Notes: generated from the sequence alone by a model not told the origin. A stretch of DNA of 64,000 nt from Polymorphospora lycopeni (GCF_042237075.1 NZ_JBCGDC010000018.1:20009-84008), one strand, 5' to 3'; counted from the stretch's first letter, positions 47,536 to 56,322 are shown. Translations and numbers: made by a program.

Positions 47536-48909
47536 CTACCGGCCGCCGCGGTACAGCGCCCGGGTGCGGCGGCCGCTGGCCCTCCGGGGTGCGCCGGCGG
47601 CGGCCGCGAGCACGGTGGCCAGCTCGTCGAAGCCGCCGCGGACGAGGCCGGCGGTGACCCGTACGTGGTCGCCGCCGAGCGGTCCGACCTCGAACGGCGT
47701 ACCGGGGGCGACCGCGATCCCGTGGCCGGCCAGCGCCAGCATCGCCACCTGCTGGTCGTGCACGGGTAGCCACAGGTTGATGCCGTCGGCGGCCGACGCC
47801 CGCACGCCGTGCCCGGCCAGGGCGGTGAGCAGCCGCACGCGGCGGCGGGCGTACTCGGCGCGCGCTGTGGCGACGGCCCGGAGCGCGTCCGGGTCGGTGA
47901 GCAGGTCGAGCAGTACGCCCTGGAGCACCCGGCTGGACCAGCCGGGCCCGAGCAGCCGGCGGTCGGCGACCGCGGTCACCACCTGCGCCGGGCCGCCGAT
48001 CGCGGCGAGCCGCAGGTCGGGGCCGTGCGACTTGGAGAAGCTGCGGACGTGTACGACCCGGTCGGGCAGCCATTCGCCGAGCGACAGCGCCGGTGCCGAG
48101 GCGATGTCGCCGGCGTGGTCGTCCTCGATGACGGTGAGCCCCGGGTGGGGGCGCAGGACGGTGGCGAGCGCGGCGGCCCGCGCCGCCGACATCGAGATCC
48201 CGGTCGGGTTCTGCGCCCGTGGTTGCAGGACCAGCGCGGCCGGCTCGTCCGACAGGGCGGCGGCCAGTGCGGTCGGGTCCAGGCCCTCGTCGTCCATCGG
48301 CACCGGTACGGGCACCGCGCCGACCGACTCGAGCAGGTCGAGCATCGGCGGGAAGGTCGGGTTCTCGACCAGGACGCGGTCGCCGAAGTGGACGGTGCGG
48401 GCCAGGATCCGGTCCAGCGCGTCGAGCGCGCCGTCGACGACGGTGAGCCGTTGCGGCGGGTACGGCCACCGTTCGCGCAGCGCCTCCTCGAGCCGGGGCA
48501 GCACCGGCTCCTCGAGGTAGCTGGGGGTGAGCCGGGTGTCGCCGATGCGGCGCAGCGCCGGGGCGAGGTCGGGCAGCAGGTCGTGGTCGGGTACCCCGGT
48601 GGACAGGTCGTGCGGCAGGGTCGCGGGGCTGGCGGTGAGCCGGGCGTACCGCATCCGGTGCCGGGGCCGGATCGGGGCGAGGACGTAGGTGCCGGAGCGC
48701 CCCCGGGTCTGGATCGCGCCGGCACCGGCCAGCGAGCGCCACGCCTCGCTGACCGTGGTGGGGCTGATCCCGAGTTCGCGGGCGACGACGCGGACCGTCG
48801 GCAGGCGGGTGCCGGCGGGCAGCGTGCCGTCGCGCACCAGACGGCTCACCGCCGCGGCGATCCCACGGGCGGTACGGTCGTTGACCGCTTCGGCGATGAG
48901 CTGCAGCAT
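47536..48909 (-). CDS. MocR-type regulator (GntR HTH plus PLP aminotransferase domain)
   Basis: 457 residues from the ATG at 48909, with GGAGAAG upstream; an in-frame codon at 48924 is less likely. The winged HTH (about 1-80) reads LPAGTRLPTVRVVARELGISPTTVSEAW. The aminotransferase-like domain (about 95-440) includes NPTGISMSAARAAALA, VIEDDHAGDI and RSFSKSHGPDLRLA, with the PLP-binding Lys in SFSKS. MocR proteins sense amino compounds through PLP. It diverges from the beta-ureidopropionase operon, whose end product beta-alanine would be a natural effector. Confidence 0.9.
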   Translation of the reverse strand: MLQLIAEAVNDRTARGIAAAVSRLVRDGTLPAGTRLPTVRVVARELGISPTTVSEAWRSLAGAGAIQTRGRSGTYVLAPIRPRHRMRYARLTASPATLPHDLSTGVPDHDLLPDLAPALRRIGDTRLTPSYLEEPVLPRLEEALRERWPYPPQRLTVVDGALDALDRILARTVHFGDRVLVENPTFPPMLDLLESVGAVPVPVPMDDEGLDPTALAAALSDEPAALVLQPRAQNPTGISMSAARAAALATVLRPHPGLTVIEDDHAGDIASAPALSLGEWLPDRVVHVRSFSKSHGPDLRLAAIGGPAQVVTAVADRRLLGPGWSSRVLQGVLLDLLTDPDALRAVATARAEYARRRVRLLTALAGHGVRASAADGINLWLPVHDQQVAMLALAGHGIAVAPGTPFEVGPLGGDHVRVTAGLVRGGFDELATVLAAAAGAPRRASGRRTRALYRGGR

Positions 48910-48955
48910 GTTACTTCTCCGCAATCCGCCGTAACGAATTGGTTATTGTCCACCC

Positions 48956-48976
48956 GGACTTGTGTCACTAAAGTCC
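48956..48976. promoter_or_regulatory. Inverted repeat GGACTT-N9-AAGTCC in the MocR/catabolic divergent region
   Basis: Six-base perfect arms separated by 9 bp, in the 156-bp interval between the MocR gene and the beta-ureidopropionase gene. A candidate MocR operator; promoters on either side are not clear. Confidence 0.45.
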
Positions 48977-49065
48977 TACGCCATCCGTCCGGAAATCCAC
49001 AAGGTCCGAAAAAAGCTCCACGCCGACGAGCGCCGCGACGACGCGGCGACGAGGAGGGATTGGTC

Positions 49066-49905
49066 ATGGCGGACATCGTCCGTGCCGCGATCGTGCAGAC
49101 GAACTGGACCGGTGACAAGGAGTCGATGATCAAGGCCCATGAGGAGTACGCCCGCCAGGCGGCCGCCCAGGGTGCCAAGGTCATCTGCTTCCAGGAACTG
49201 TTCTACGGCCCGTACTTCTGCCAGGTGCAGGACAAGGAGTTCTACTCGTACGCCGAGTCGGTGCCCGGCCCGACCACCGAGCGGTTCCAGGCCCTCGCCG
49301 CCGAGTTGGGCATGGTCATGGTGCTGCCGATGTACGAGCAGGAACAGCCCGGCGTCCTCTACAACACCGCGGCCGTGGTCGACGCCGACGGCAGCTACCT
49401 CGGTAAATACCGGAAGACCCACATTCCGCAGGTCAAAGGCTTCTGGGAGAAGTTCTACTTCCGCCCCGGCAACCTCGGATACCCCACCTTCGACACCGCG
49501 GTCGGCCGCATCGGCGTCTACATCTGCTACGACCGGCATTTCCCGGAGGGCTGGCGCGCGCTCGGCCTGGCCGGCGCCAAGATCGTCTTCAATCCGTCGG
49601 CGACCAGTCGCGGCCTGTCGGCCTACCTGTGGAAGCTGGAGCAGCCGGCCAGCGCGGTCGCCAACGAGTACTTCATCGGCGCGATCAACCGCACCGGCGT
49701 CGAGGACCTGGGCGACAACGACTTCTACGGCACGTCGTACTTCGTCGACCCCGAGGGCAAGTTCGTCGGCGAGGTCGGCGACGACCACAACCCGGAACTG
49801 ATCGTGCGCGACCTCGACATGGGCCTGCTCGACGAGGTACGCGACCGGTGGGCGTTCTACCGCGACCGCCGCCCGGACGCCTACGACAGCCTCGTCAAGC
49901 CGTAA
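49066..49905 (+). CDS. Nitrilase-family beta-ureidopropionase (N-carbamoyl-beta-alanine amidohydrolase)
   Basis: 279 residues, ATG with GAGGAGGG upstream. The carbon-nitrogen hydrolase triad is visible: Glu in ICFQELFYGPYF, Lys in YRKTHIPQVKGFWEKFYFRPG, Cys in VYICYDRHFPEGWRALG. The long HIPQ...EKFYFRPG block is typical of enzymes that act on N-carbamoyl-beta-alanine or N-carbamoyl amino acids. It would release ammonia, CO2 and beta-alanine as the last step of reductive pyrimidine breakdown. First gene of the operon. Confidence 0.9.
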   Translation: MADIVRAAIVQTNWTGDKESMIKAHEEYARQAAAQGAKVICFQELFYGPYFCQVQDKEFYSYAESVPGPTTERFQALAAELGMVMVLPMYEQEQPGVLYNTAAVVDADGSYLGKYRKTHIPQVKGFWEKFYFRPGNLGYPTFDTAVGRIGVYICYDRHFPEGWRALGLAGAKIVFNPSATSRGLSAYLWKLEQPASAVANEYFIGAINRTGVEDLGDNDFYGTSYFVDPEGKFVGEVGDDHNPELIVRDLDMGLLDEVRDRWAFYRDRRPDAYDSLVKP

Positions 49906-49919
49906 GGGAGCCGACCACC

Positions 49920-51320
49920 ATGTCCCTGCTGATCACCGGCGGCACCGTCGTCGGCCCGAGCGGCTCGTACCCCGCCGACGTGCTCGTCGAGGGCGAGAAG
50001 ATCGCCGCGCTGTTCGTTCCGGGCGGCGGCCCCGACGGCGTCGAGACCGTCGACGCCACCGGCAAGTACGTCATTCCGGGCGGGATCGACGCGCACACCC
50101 ACATGGAGCTGCCGTTCGGCGGCACCAACGCCTCGGACACCTTCGACACCGGCACCCGGGCGGCGGCCTTCGGCGGCACCACCACCATCATCGACTTCGC
50201 CGTGCAGCGCACCGGCGAGGTGGTGCAGGACGGGCTCGCCGCCTGGCACGCCAAGGCCGAGGGCAACTGCCACGTCGACTACGCCTTCCACATGATCCTC
50301 GGCGGCGTCGACGACGACTCGCTCAAGGCGATGGACCAGCTCGTCACCGACGAGGGCATCTCCAGCTTCAAGCTGTTCATGGCGTACCCGGGGGTGTTCT
50401 ACTCCGACGACGGCCAGATCCTGCGGGCGATGCAGAAGGCCCGCGACAACGGCGCGATGATCATGATGCACGCCGAGAACGGCATCGCGATCGACGTGCT
50501 CGTCCAGCAGGCCCTGTCCCGCGGCGAGACCGACCCGGTCCACCACGGGCTGACCCGACCCGAGGCGATGGAGGCCGAGGCGACCCACCGGGCCATCCGG
50601 CTCGCCGAGGTGGCCCAGGACTGCCCGCTCTACATCGTGCACCTGTCGGCCAGCCAGGCCCTGGAACAGGTCGCCGCGGCCCGCGACGCCGGCCGCAACG
50701 TCTTCGCCGAGACCTGCCCGCAGTACCTCTACCTGACGCTGGAGGACCAGCTCGGCGCGCCCGGCTTCGAGGGCGCCAAGTGGGTCTGCTCCACCCCGCT
50801 GCGCAGCGGCAAGGAACACCACCACCGCGACCTGTGGAAGGGCCTGCGCAGCAACGACCTGGCGATCGTCTCCACCGACCACTGCCCGTTCTGCTTCAAG
50901 GACCAGAAGGAGCTGGGCCTCGGCGACTTCTCCAAGATCCCCAACGGGATCGGCGGTGTCGAGCACCGGGTCGACCTGGTCTACCAGGGCGTCGTCGACG
51001 GCAAGCTGTCGCTGGAACGCTGGGTCGAGACGATCTCCACCACACCGGCCCGGATGTTCGGCCTCTACCCGCGCAAGGGCGTCATCGCCCCCGGCTCCGA
51101 CGCCGACATCGTGCTCTACGACCCGGCCGGCCGGACGCGGATCAGCGTCGAGACCCACCACATGAACATGGACCACTCGGCGTACGAGGGGTACGAGATC
51201 GCCGGCAAGGTCGACACCGTGATCTCCCGGGGCACCGTCGTCGTCGCCGGCGGCGCCTACCACGGCCGCAAGGGCCACGGCCGCTACCTGCCCCGCGGCC
51301 TGTCGTCGTACCTCGTCTGA
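49920..51320 (+). CDS. Dihydropyrimidinase / hydantoinase
   Basis: 466 residues from the ATG at 49920 (AAGGGAG upstream, 14 bp after the previous stop). Amidohydrolase fold with metal ligands DAHTHMELPFGG (HxH), SSFKLFMAYPG (carboxylated Lys), MMHAENG (His), IVHLSAS (His) and VSTDHCPF (Asp). These match the cyclic-imide branch (dihydropyrimidinase, D-hydantoinase). It opens 5,6-dihydrouracil or hydantoins to N-carbamoyl products, the substrate type of the gene before it. Confidence 0.93.
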   Translation: MSLLITGGTVVGPSGSYPADVLVEGEKIAALFVPGGGPDGVETVDATGKYVIPGGIDAHTHMELPFGGTNASDTFDTGTRAAAFGGTTTIIDFAVQRTGEVVQDGLAAWHAKAEGNCHVDYAFHMILGGVDDDSLKAMDQLVTDEGISSFKLFMAYPGVFYSDDGQILRAMQKARDNGAMIMMHAENGIAIDVLVQQALSRGETDPVHHGLTRPEAMEAEATHRAIRLAEVAQDCPLYIVHLSASQALEQVAAARDAGRNVFAETCPQYLYLTLEDQLGAPGFEGAKWVCSTPLRSGKEHHHRDLWKGLRSNDLAIVSTDHCPFCFKDQKELGLGDFSKIPNGIGGVEHRVDLVYQGVVDGKLSLERWVETISTTPARMFGLYPRKGVIAPGSDADIVLYDPAGRTRISVETHHMNMDHSAYEGYEIAGKVDTVISRGTVVVAGGAYHGRKGHGRYLPRGLSSYLV

Positions 51321-51340
51321 GCCCGGGGGAGTTGAACATC

Positions 51341-52369
51341 ATGGACATCGGTGTCGTGTTCCAGTGCGACCCGCCCGCCCGCGAGGTCGTCCGGCTGGCC
51401 CGGCAGGCCGAGGCGGCCGGCTTCAGCCACGTGTGGACGTTCGACTCGCACCTGCTGTGGCAGGAGCCGTTCGTCATCTACTCGCAGATCCTGGCCGAGA
51501 CCTCCCGGGTCATGGTCGGGCCGATGGTCACCAACCCCGGCACCCGGGACGTGACGGTGACCGCGTCGCTGTTCGCCACCCTCAACGAGATGTACGGCAA
51601 CCGCACCGTCTGCGGCATCGGCCGGGGCGACTCGGCGCTGCGGACGCTGGGCTACCAGCCGACGACCATCGCCGAACTGCGGGACAGCGTCAACGTCATC
51701 CGCGACCTCGCCAACGGGCGGGCCGCCACCTACCGGGGCGCCCAGGTGCACTTCCCGTGGGCGGCCGGCGGCGAACTGGAGGTGTGGGTCGCCGCGTACG
51801 GGCCGCGGGCGCTGGCCCTGACCGGTGAGGTCGGCGACGGTTACATCCTGCAACTCGCCGACCCCGATCTCGCCGCCTGGATGATCTCCACGGTGCGTTC
51901 CGCGGCGGAGCGGGCCGGCCGCGACCCGGCCGCGATCAAGTTCTGCGTGGCCGCGCCCGCCTACGTCGGCGACGACCTGGCCCACCAGCGCGACCAGACC
52001 CGCTGGTTCGGCGGCATGGTCGGCAACCACGTCGCCGACATCGTCGCCCGGTACGGCGCCAGCGGCGCGGTACCGCCGGCGCTCACCGACTACATCCGGG
52101 GCCGGCAGGGCTACGACTACGCCGAGCACGGCCGGGCCGGCAACAGCCACACCGACTTCGTGCCGGACGAGATCGTCGACCGGTTCTGCGTCCTCGGCCC
52201 GGTCGAGGCGCACCTGGAGAAGTTGCGGGTGCTGCGCGAACTCGGCGTCGACCAGTTCGCCGTCTACCTCCAGCACGACGACAAGGAGCACACCCTCGCC
52301 GCGTACGGCGAGCACGTCATCCCGGCCCTGCGCGGCGAGACGCCGAAGCCCACCCCGGCGGCCGCGTGA
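51341..52369 (+). CDS. LLM-class F420-dependent oxidoreductase (TIGR03842-like)
   Basis: 342 residues, ATG with GGGGGAG upstream. The barrel begins MDIGVVFQCDPPAREVVRLA and shows FSHVWTFDSHLLWQEPFVI, GPMVTNPGTRDVTVTAS and CGIGRGDSALRTLG, the pattern of F420-dependent luciferase-like enzymes related to methylene-tetrahydromethanopterin reductase. The TIGR03842 group is known from clusters with hydantoinase genes (recalled, not searched). Its reaction is unknown. One possibility is reduction of a pyrimidine ring in place of the missing dihydropyrimidine dehydrogenase. Its stop overlaps a micro-ORF. Confidence 0.85.
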   Translation: MDIGVVFQCDPPAREVVRLARQAEAAGFSHVWTFDSHLLWQEPFVIYSQILAETSRVMVGPMVTNPGTRDVTVTASLFATLNEMYGNRTVCGIGRGDSALRTLGYQPTTIAELRDSVNVIRDLANGRAATYRGAQVHFPWAAGGELEVWVAAYGPRALALTGEVGDGYILQLADPDLAAWMISTVRSAAERAGRDPAAIKFCVAAPAYVGDDLAHQRDQTRWFGGMVGNHVADIVARYGASGAVPPALTDYIRGRQGYDYAEHGRAGNSHTDFVPDEIVDRFCVLGPVEAHLEKLRVLRELGVDQFAVYLQHDDKEHTLAAYGEHVIPALRGETPKPTPAAA

Positions 52370-52443
52370 GCGAGCGTGGCGGGCGAACCATCGGGCTCGG
52401 TGGTTGGCACGCGGCGGCCGAGCGTAGCGAGGTCGCCGCGTGA
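52366..52443 (+). CDS. 25-residue intercistronic micro-ORF (copy 1)
   Basis: GTG at 52366 overlaps the LLM-gene stop (GTGA), and its TGA at 52441 overlaps the permease GTG (GTGA). The peptide begins VSERGG, has GLGGWH in the middle and ends AAERSEVAA. The second copy, 0.95 kb on, has the same length, the same framing and the same landmarks (ER near the start, GWH, AERSEV). It is at least a repeat element; translation is suggested by the exact two-end framing but unproven. Confidence 0.45.
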   Translation: MSERGGRTIGLGGWHAAAERSEVAA

Positions 52444-53318
52444 GTCTCGGACAGACCTGGCGGCGCCGGGCGCGGGTGGCCCTGGGCGTCGTCGGGGCGC
52501 TGGTCGTCGGGGTGCTGCTGTGGGAGGGCTACAAGGCGGTCGGTGACCCGGACGGGACGGTGGTGCTCGGGGTACGGCTGCTGCCCCGGGCCGACGACGC
52601 GGCGATGCCGCACGTCGCCGACATCGTCGGCCGGTTCGCCGACCCGGAACTCGCCGGCGGCGACCCGATCGGCCTGGTCGTGCTGTCGGCGTGCCTGTTC
52701 ACGCTGCGGTCGGTGGCGGTCGGGTTCGGACTCGGGGCACTGGTGGGGCTGCTGCTCGCGGTGCTGATGCAGCGGCTGCGGGTGGTCGAGCGGGGGCTGC
52801 TGCCGTACGTGGTGCTGTCGCAGACGGTGCCGCTGATCGCGCTCGCCCCGGTCATCGCCGGCTGGGGCGGCGGGCTGTCGCTGGGGGCGTACCCGTGGCA
52901 GCCGTGGATGTCGGTCGCCACGATCGCCTCGTACCTGGCGTTCTTCCCGGTCGCGGTCGGGATGCTGCGCGGGTTGCAGTCGCCGGCGCCGATCGCCGAG
53001 GAACTGATGCACAGCTACGCGGCCGGCTGGTGGCGGACCCTGGTCAAGCTCCGGTTGCCGGCGTCGCTGCCGTACCTGTTCCCGGCGCTGCGGCTGGCCG
53101 GCGCCGCCGCGGTTGTCGGCGCCGTGGTCGGCGAGATCTCGACCGGTACCCGGGGCGGCATCGGCCGGCTGGTGATCGAGTACTCCCGGGAGGCGACCGC
53201 CGACCCGGCGAAGGTCTACACCGCGATGATCGGCGCGGCGCTGCTCGGGCTGGTGGTCGCGGCTGTCGTCGGCGCGCTGGAGTTCCTGTTGTCCCGACAG
53301 CGGAAGGTTTTCCCGTGA
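52440..53318 (+). CDS. ABC transporter permease (NitT/TauT/pyrimidine type), subunit 1
   Basis: 292 residues, GTG 52440. About six membrane helices with the cytoplasmic EAA loop ELMHSYAAGWWRTLVKLRLPASLPYLFPALRLAGAA. It belongs to the BPD permease family of SsuC/TauC-like importers. It pairs with the second permease at 54210. Context suggests import of a pyrimidine, dihydropyrimidine or hydantoin. A micro-ORF precedes and another follows it, each sharing GTGA junctions. Confidence 0.9.
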   Translation: MSLGQTWRRRARVALGVVGALVVGVLLWEGYKAVGDPDGTVVLGVRLLPRADDAAMPHVADIVGRFADPELAGGDPIGLVVLSACLFTLRSVAVGFGLGALVGLLLAVLMQRLRVVERGLLPYVVLSQTVPLIALAPVIAGWGGGLSLGAYPWQPWMSVATIASYLAFFPVAVGMLRGLQSPAPIAEELMHSYAAGWWRTLVKLRLPASLPYLFPALRLAGAAAVVGAVVGEISTGTRGGIGRLVIEYSREATADPAKVYTAMIGAALLGLVVAAVVGALEFLLSRQRKVFP

Positions 53319-53392
53319 CCGAGCGGAGCGAGGGAACCGGTTGGCTCAGTGGATGGCACGGCGGTGCCGAGCGGAGCGAGGTGACGCCGTGA
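53315..53392 (+). CDS. 25-residue intercistronic micro-ORF (copy 2)
   Basis: GTG at 53315 overlaps the permease stop; TGA at 53390 overlaps the ATPase GTG at 53389. The peptide begins VTERSE, has LSGWHGG in the middle and ends AERSEVTP. An internal GGCAC...GTGCC hairpin is possible. GAGCGGAGCGAGG occurs twice, the second serving as ribosome-site-like sequence before the ATPase start. Confidence 0.45.
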   Translation: MTERSEGTGWLSGWHGGAERSEVTP

Positions 53393-54213
53393 CCGAGACC
53401 GCTGTCGCGCTGACCGGCGTGACCAAGGTGTTCAACCCGGGCCGCCCCGACGAGGTGACCGCCCTGACCGGCGTCGACCTCACCGTCGGCCGGGGTGGCT
53501 TCGTCTCGCTGATCGGCCCGTCCGGCTGCGGCAAGTCGACCCTGCTGCGGCTGGTCGCCGACCTGGTCGCGCCGACGACCGGTACGGTGACCGTCGCCGG
53601 TAAGCCGGCCCGGACGGCCCGCCTCGACCAGGAGTACGGCATCGCCTTCCAGCAGGCCGGGCTCTTCGAGTGGCGGACCGTGGCGCGCAACGTGGAACTG
53701 CCGCTGGAACTGCGTGGCACCGGCCGCCGCGAGCGCCGGGAACGGGCCCGGGAGATGCTCGACCTGGTCGGTCTCGCCGACTTCGCCGACCACTATCCGG
53801 CCCAGTTGTCCGGCGGCATGCAGCAGCGGGTGGCGATCGCGCGGGCCCTCGCCGTGCATCCGCCGCTGCTGCTGATGGACGAGCCGTTCGGCGCGCTCGA
53901 CGAGATGACCCGGGAACGGTTGCAGGACGAGCTGTTGCGGATCTGTGCCAGCACCGGCACCACCACGATCTTCGTCACGCACTCGATCCCGGAGGCGGTC
54001 TACCTGTCCGACCGGGTGGTGGTGATGTCGGCCCGGCCGGGGCGGATCACCGAGGTGGTCGAGGTCGATCTCGGCCCGCGTGGGGAGGCGACCCGGCAGT
54101 CCGAGGAGTTCTTCGCCGGTATCACCCGGGTCCGGCGGGCGCTGCGCGGTGGCCCGGCGGACGGTGCCGTACCCGCCGCGGCCGGTCCGGCGACGCCGGT
54201 GGGGGAGCGGTGA
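53389..54213 (+). CDS. ABC transporter ATP-binding protein (SsuB/TauB type)
   Basis: 274 residues from the GTG at 53389. Walker A GPSGCGKSTL, Q-loop AFQQAGLFEWRTV, signature LSGGMQQRVAIARAL, Walker B LLLMDEPFGALDE and H-loop IFVTHSIPEA. Energises the two permeases on either side. The stop overlaps the next start (GTGA at 54210). Confidence 0.94.
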   Translation: MTETAVALTGVTKVFNPGRPDEVTALTGVDLTVGRGGFVSLIGPSGCGKSTLLRLVADLVAPTTGTVTVAGKPARTARLDQEYGIAFQQAGLFEWRTVARNVELPLELRGTGRRERRERAREMLDLVGLADFADHYPAQLSGGMQQRVAIARALAVHPPLLLMDEPFGALDEMTRERLQDELLRICASTGTTTIFVTHSIPEAVYLSDRVVVMSARPGRITEVVEVDLGPRGEATRQSEEFFAGITRVRRALRGGPADGAVPAAAGPATPVGER

Positions 54214-55052
54214 CCAGCACCGTCGACCCGGTGGTGGCCGCCGATCCGGCCGCGCCGGTCGCCGCGTCCCGGCGCCGCCGGTCCGGTCGCGGCCCGCTGG
54301 GTACGGTCCTGCCGCCGCTGATCTTCGGCGTCGGCGGGCTGCTGCTGTGGGAGGCGACCGTCGTGCTCGGCCGGGTGGCGCCGTTCATCCTGCCGGCGCC
54401 GTCGGCGATCGGGAGGGAGTTCGGCGGCAACCTCGCCGTCATCTGGCAGGCCGGTCTGGCCAGTGGCGCCAACGCCCTGGTCGGCCTGGTCGCCGGGGCC
54501 GTGGTCGGCATCCTCGCCGCGATGCTGGCCGGCCGGTTCCGTTTCCTGGGCGAGGTGTCGGTGCCGGTGGCGGCCGCGCTCAACGCGCTGCCGATCATCG
54601 CGCTCGCCCCGATCCTCAACAACATGTTCGAGTCCACCAGCAGCATCCCCCGGCGGCTGGTGGTCGCGATCGTGGTGTTCTTCCCCGTGTTCGTCAACAC
54701 GTCGCGCGGGCTGCGCCTGGTCGACCCGACGCACCGGGAACTGATGGACAGCTACGCGGTGCGGGGCTGGACCTTCACCCGGCTGGTCCGGCTGCCCGGC
54801 GCGCTGCCGTTCGTCTTCACCGGACTGCGCCAGGCCTCCTCCCTGGCGGTCATCGCGGCGGTGGTCGCGGAATACTTCGGCGGTCTCCAGGACGGCCTCG
54901 GTTCCCGGATCACCTCGGCGGCGGCGCTCACCGCGTACCCGCGGGCCTGGGCCTTCGTGGTCGGCGCGTGCGTACTCGGGCTCGTCTTCTATCTCGTCGC
55001 ACTCGGCCTGGAACGTCTCGCGACGCCGTGGCGCGCGCGGCGGCCCGGTTGA
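54210..55052 (+). CDS. ABC transporter permease (NitT/TauT/pyrimidine type), subunit 2
   Basis: 280 residues; the N-terminal 25-30 residues are polar. Six membrane helices with LPAPSAIGREF near the first loop and the EAA loop LMDSYAVRGWTFTRLVRLPGALPFVFTGLRQASS. Two different permeases in one operon indicate a heterodimeric channel. Translationally coupled to the ATPase gene. Confidence 0.92.
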   Translation: MTSTVDPVVAADPAAPVAASRRRRSGRGPLGTVLPPLIFGVGGLLLWEATVVLGRVAPFILPAPSAIGREFGGNLAVIWQAGLASGANALVGLVAGAVVGILAAMLAGRFRFLGEVSVPVAAALNALPIIALAPILNNMFESTSSIPRRLVVAIVVFFPVFVNTSRGLRLVDPTHRELMDSYAVRGWTFTRLVRLPGALPFVFTGLRQASSLAVIAAVVAEYFGGLQDGLGSRITSAAALTAYPRAWAFVVGACVLGLVFYLVALGLERLATPWRARRPG

Positions 55053-55131
55053 GCGGACCCGCTCCGCACCTGCCCGCCCGGTCCGCCACCCCCGGCGGCC
55101 GGCGGTCGAACCCCCAACAGTCGGAGGACCG

Positions 55132-56268
55132 ATGAGTTCCAACACCCGGCGGCTGGTCGCCGGTCTACTGATGTGCGCCGTACTCGCCGGCTGCGGTACG
55201 GCCGACAACGGCCCCGCGGCACCCACCACGAGCGGCGGCCTGACCAAGGTCAAGTTGCAGTTGCAGTGGTTCGTGCAGGCCCAGTTCGCCGGCTACATCG
55301 CCGCCGTCGACCGGGGCTTCTACAAGGAGGAGGGTCTCGACGTCGAGATCCTCGAGGGCGGCGTCGACATCGTGCCGCAGACCGTCCTCGCCCAGGGCAA
55401 CGCCGACTTCGCGGTGGCCTGGGTACCCAAGGCGCTGGCCTCGCGCGAGCAGGGTGCCGGCATCACCAACATCGGCCAGATCTTCCAGCGGTCCGGCACC
55501 TACCAGGTGAGTTTCGCCGACAAGAACATCCGTACGCCGGCCGACCTGAAGGGCAAGAAGGTCGGCAACTGGGGCTTCGGCAACGAGTTCGAGCTGTTCG
55601 CCGGCATGACGAAGGCCGGCCTCGACCCGGGCCGGGACGTCACCCTGGTGCAGCAGCAGTTCGACATGCAGGCGCTGCTGCGCGGCGACATCGACGCCGC
55701 ACAGGCGATGAGCTACAACGAGTACGCCCAGTTGCTGGAGGCGAAGGACCCGGCGACCGGGCAGCTCTACCAGCCGTCGGCGTTCACGGTGCTGGACTGG
55801 AACGTGGTCGGCACGGCGATGCTCCAGGACGCGCTGTGGGCCAACACGGCCCGGCTCGACGACGCGGCCTACCAGGACGTCGCGGTCCGGTTCCTCAGCG
55901 GCACGATCAAGGGCTGGGCGTACTGCCGGGACAATCCCGAGCAGTGCCGGGACATGGTCGTGGCCAAGGGCGCCAAGCTGGGGGCGAGCCACCAGCTGTG
56001 GCAGACGAACGAGGCGAACAAGCTGGTGTGGCCGGCGCCGAACGGCATCGGCGTCATCGACGAGGCGGCGTGGAACGCGACCGTCGACCTGTCGCTGACC
56101 ACGCGCAACCAGGACGGTCAGACGGTGCTGACGAAGCAGCCCGAGGGGCTGGCGTACACCAACGACTACGTGCGCCGGGCGCTGGACGCGGTCCGGGCGG
56201 ACGGGATCGACGTGACCGGCGCCGGCTTCCAGCCGTTGACGGTGACGCTGGCGGAGGGCGGCGTCTGA
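55132..56268 (+). CDS. ABC transporter substrate-binding lipoprotein (NMT1/THI5-like)
   Basis: 378 residues, ATG with CGGAGGA upstream. Lipobox LAGC at about residues 18-21 shows a lipoprotein, to be processed by LspA. The mature part starts VKLQLQWFVQAQFAGYIAAVDRGFYKEEGLDV, a strong NMT1/THI5-like signature used for pyrimidines, riboflavin precursors and related ligands, followed by GKKVGNWGFGNEFELFA. It fits uptake of a pyrimidine-like ring for the hydrolases upstream. Confidence 0.93.
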   Translation: MSSNTRRLVAGLLMCAVLAGCGTADNGPAAPTTSGGLTKVKLQLQWFVQAQFAGYIAAVDRGFYKEEGLDVEILEGGVDIVPQTVLAQGNADFAVAWVPKALASREQGAGITNIGQIFQRSGTYQVSFADKNIRTPADLKGKKVGNWGFGNEFELFAGMTKAGLDPGRDVTLVQQQFDMQALLRGDIDAAQAMSYNEYAQLLEAKDPATGQLYQPSAFTVLDWNVVGTAMLQDALWANTARLDDAAYQDVAVRFLSGTIKGWAYCRDNPEQCRDMVVAKGAKLGASHQLWQTNEANKLVWPAPNGIGVIDEAAWNATVDLSLTTRNQDGQTVLTKQPEGLAYTNDYVRRALDAVRADGIDVTGAGFQPLTVTLAEGGV

Positions 56269-56293
56269 CCGGCCCGGCGTAGCGCTCGACAGT

Positions 56294-56322
56294 GGGGGTG
56301 GCCACCGCCGGTGGCCACCCCC
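56294..56322 (+). terminator. Hairpin after the importer operon
   Basis: Stem GGGGGTGGCCACCG with CGGTGGCCACCCCC around a one-base centre, 26 bp after the last stop codon. The 3' half recurs on the far side of the assembly gap (56419-56439). Confidence 0.7.

Noticed and set aside
53341..53388. TTG start giving a 16-residue longer ABC ATPase
   Set aside because: The extension is read through the micro-ORF repeat; the GTG at 53389 aligns with usual ATPase starts and forms the GTGA junction.
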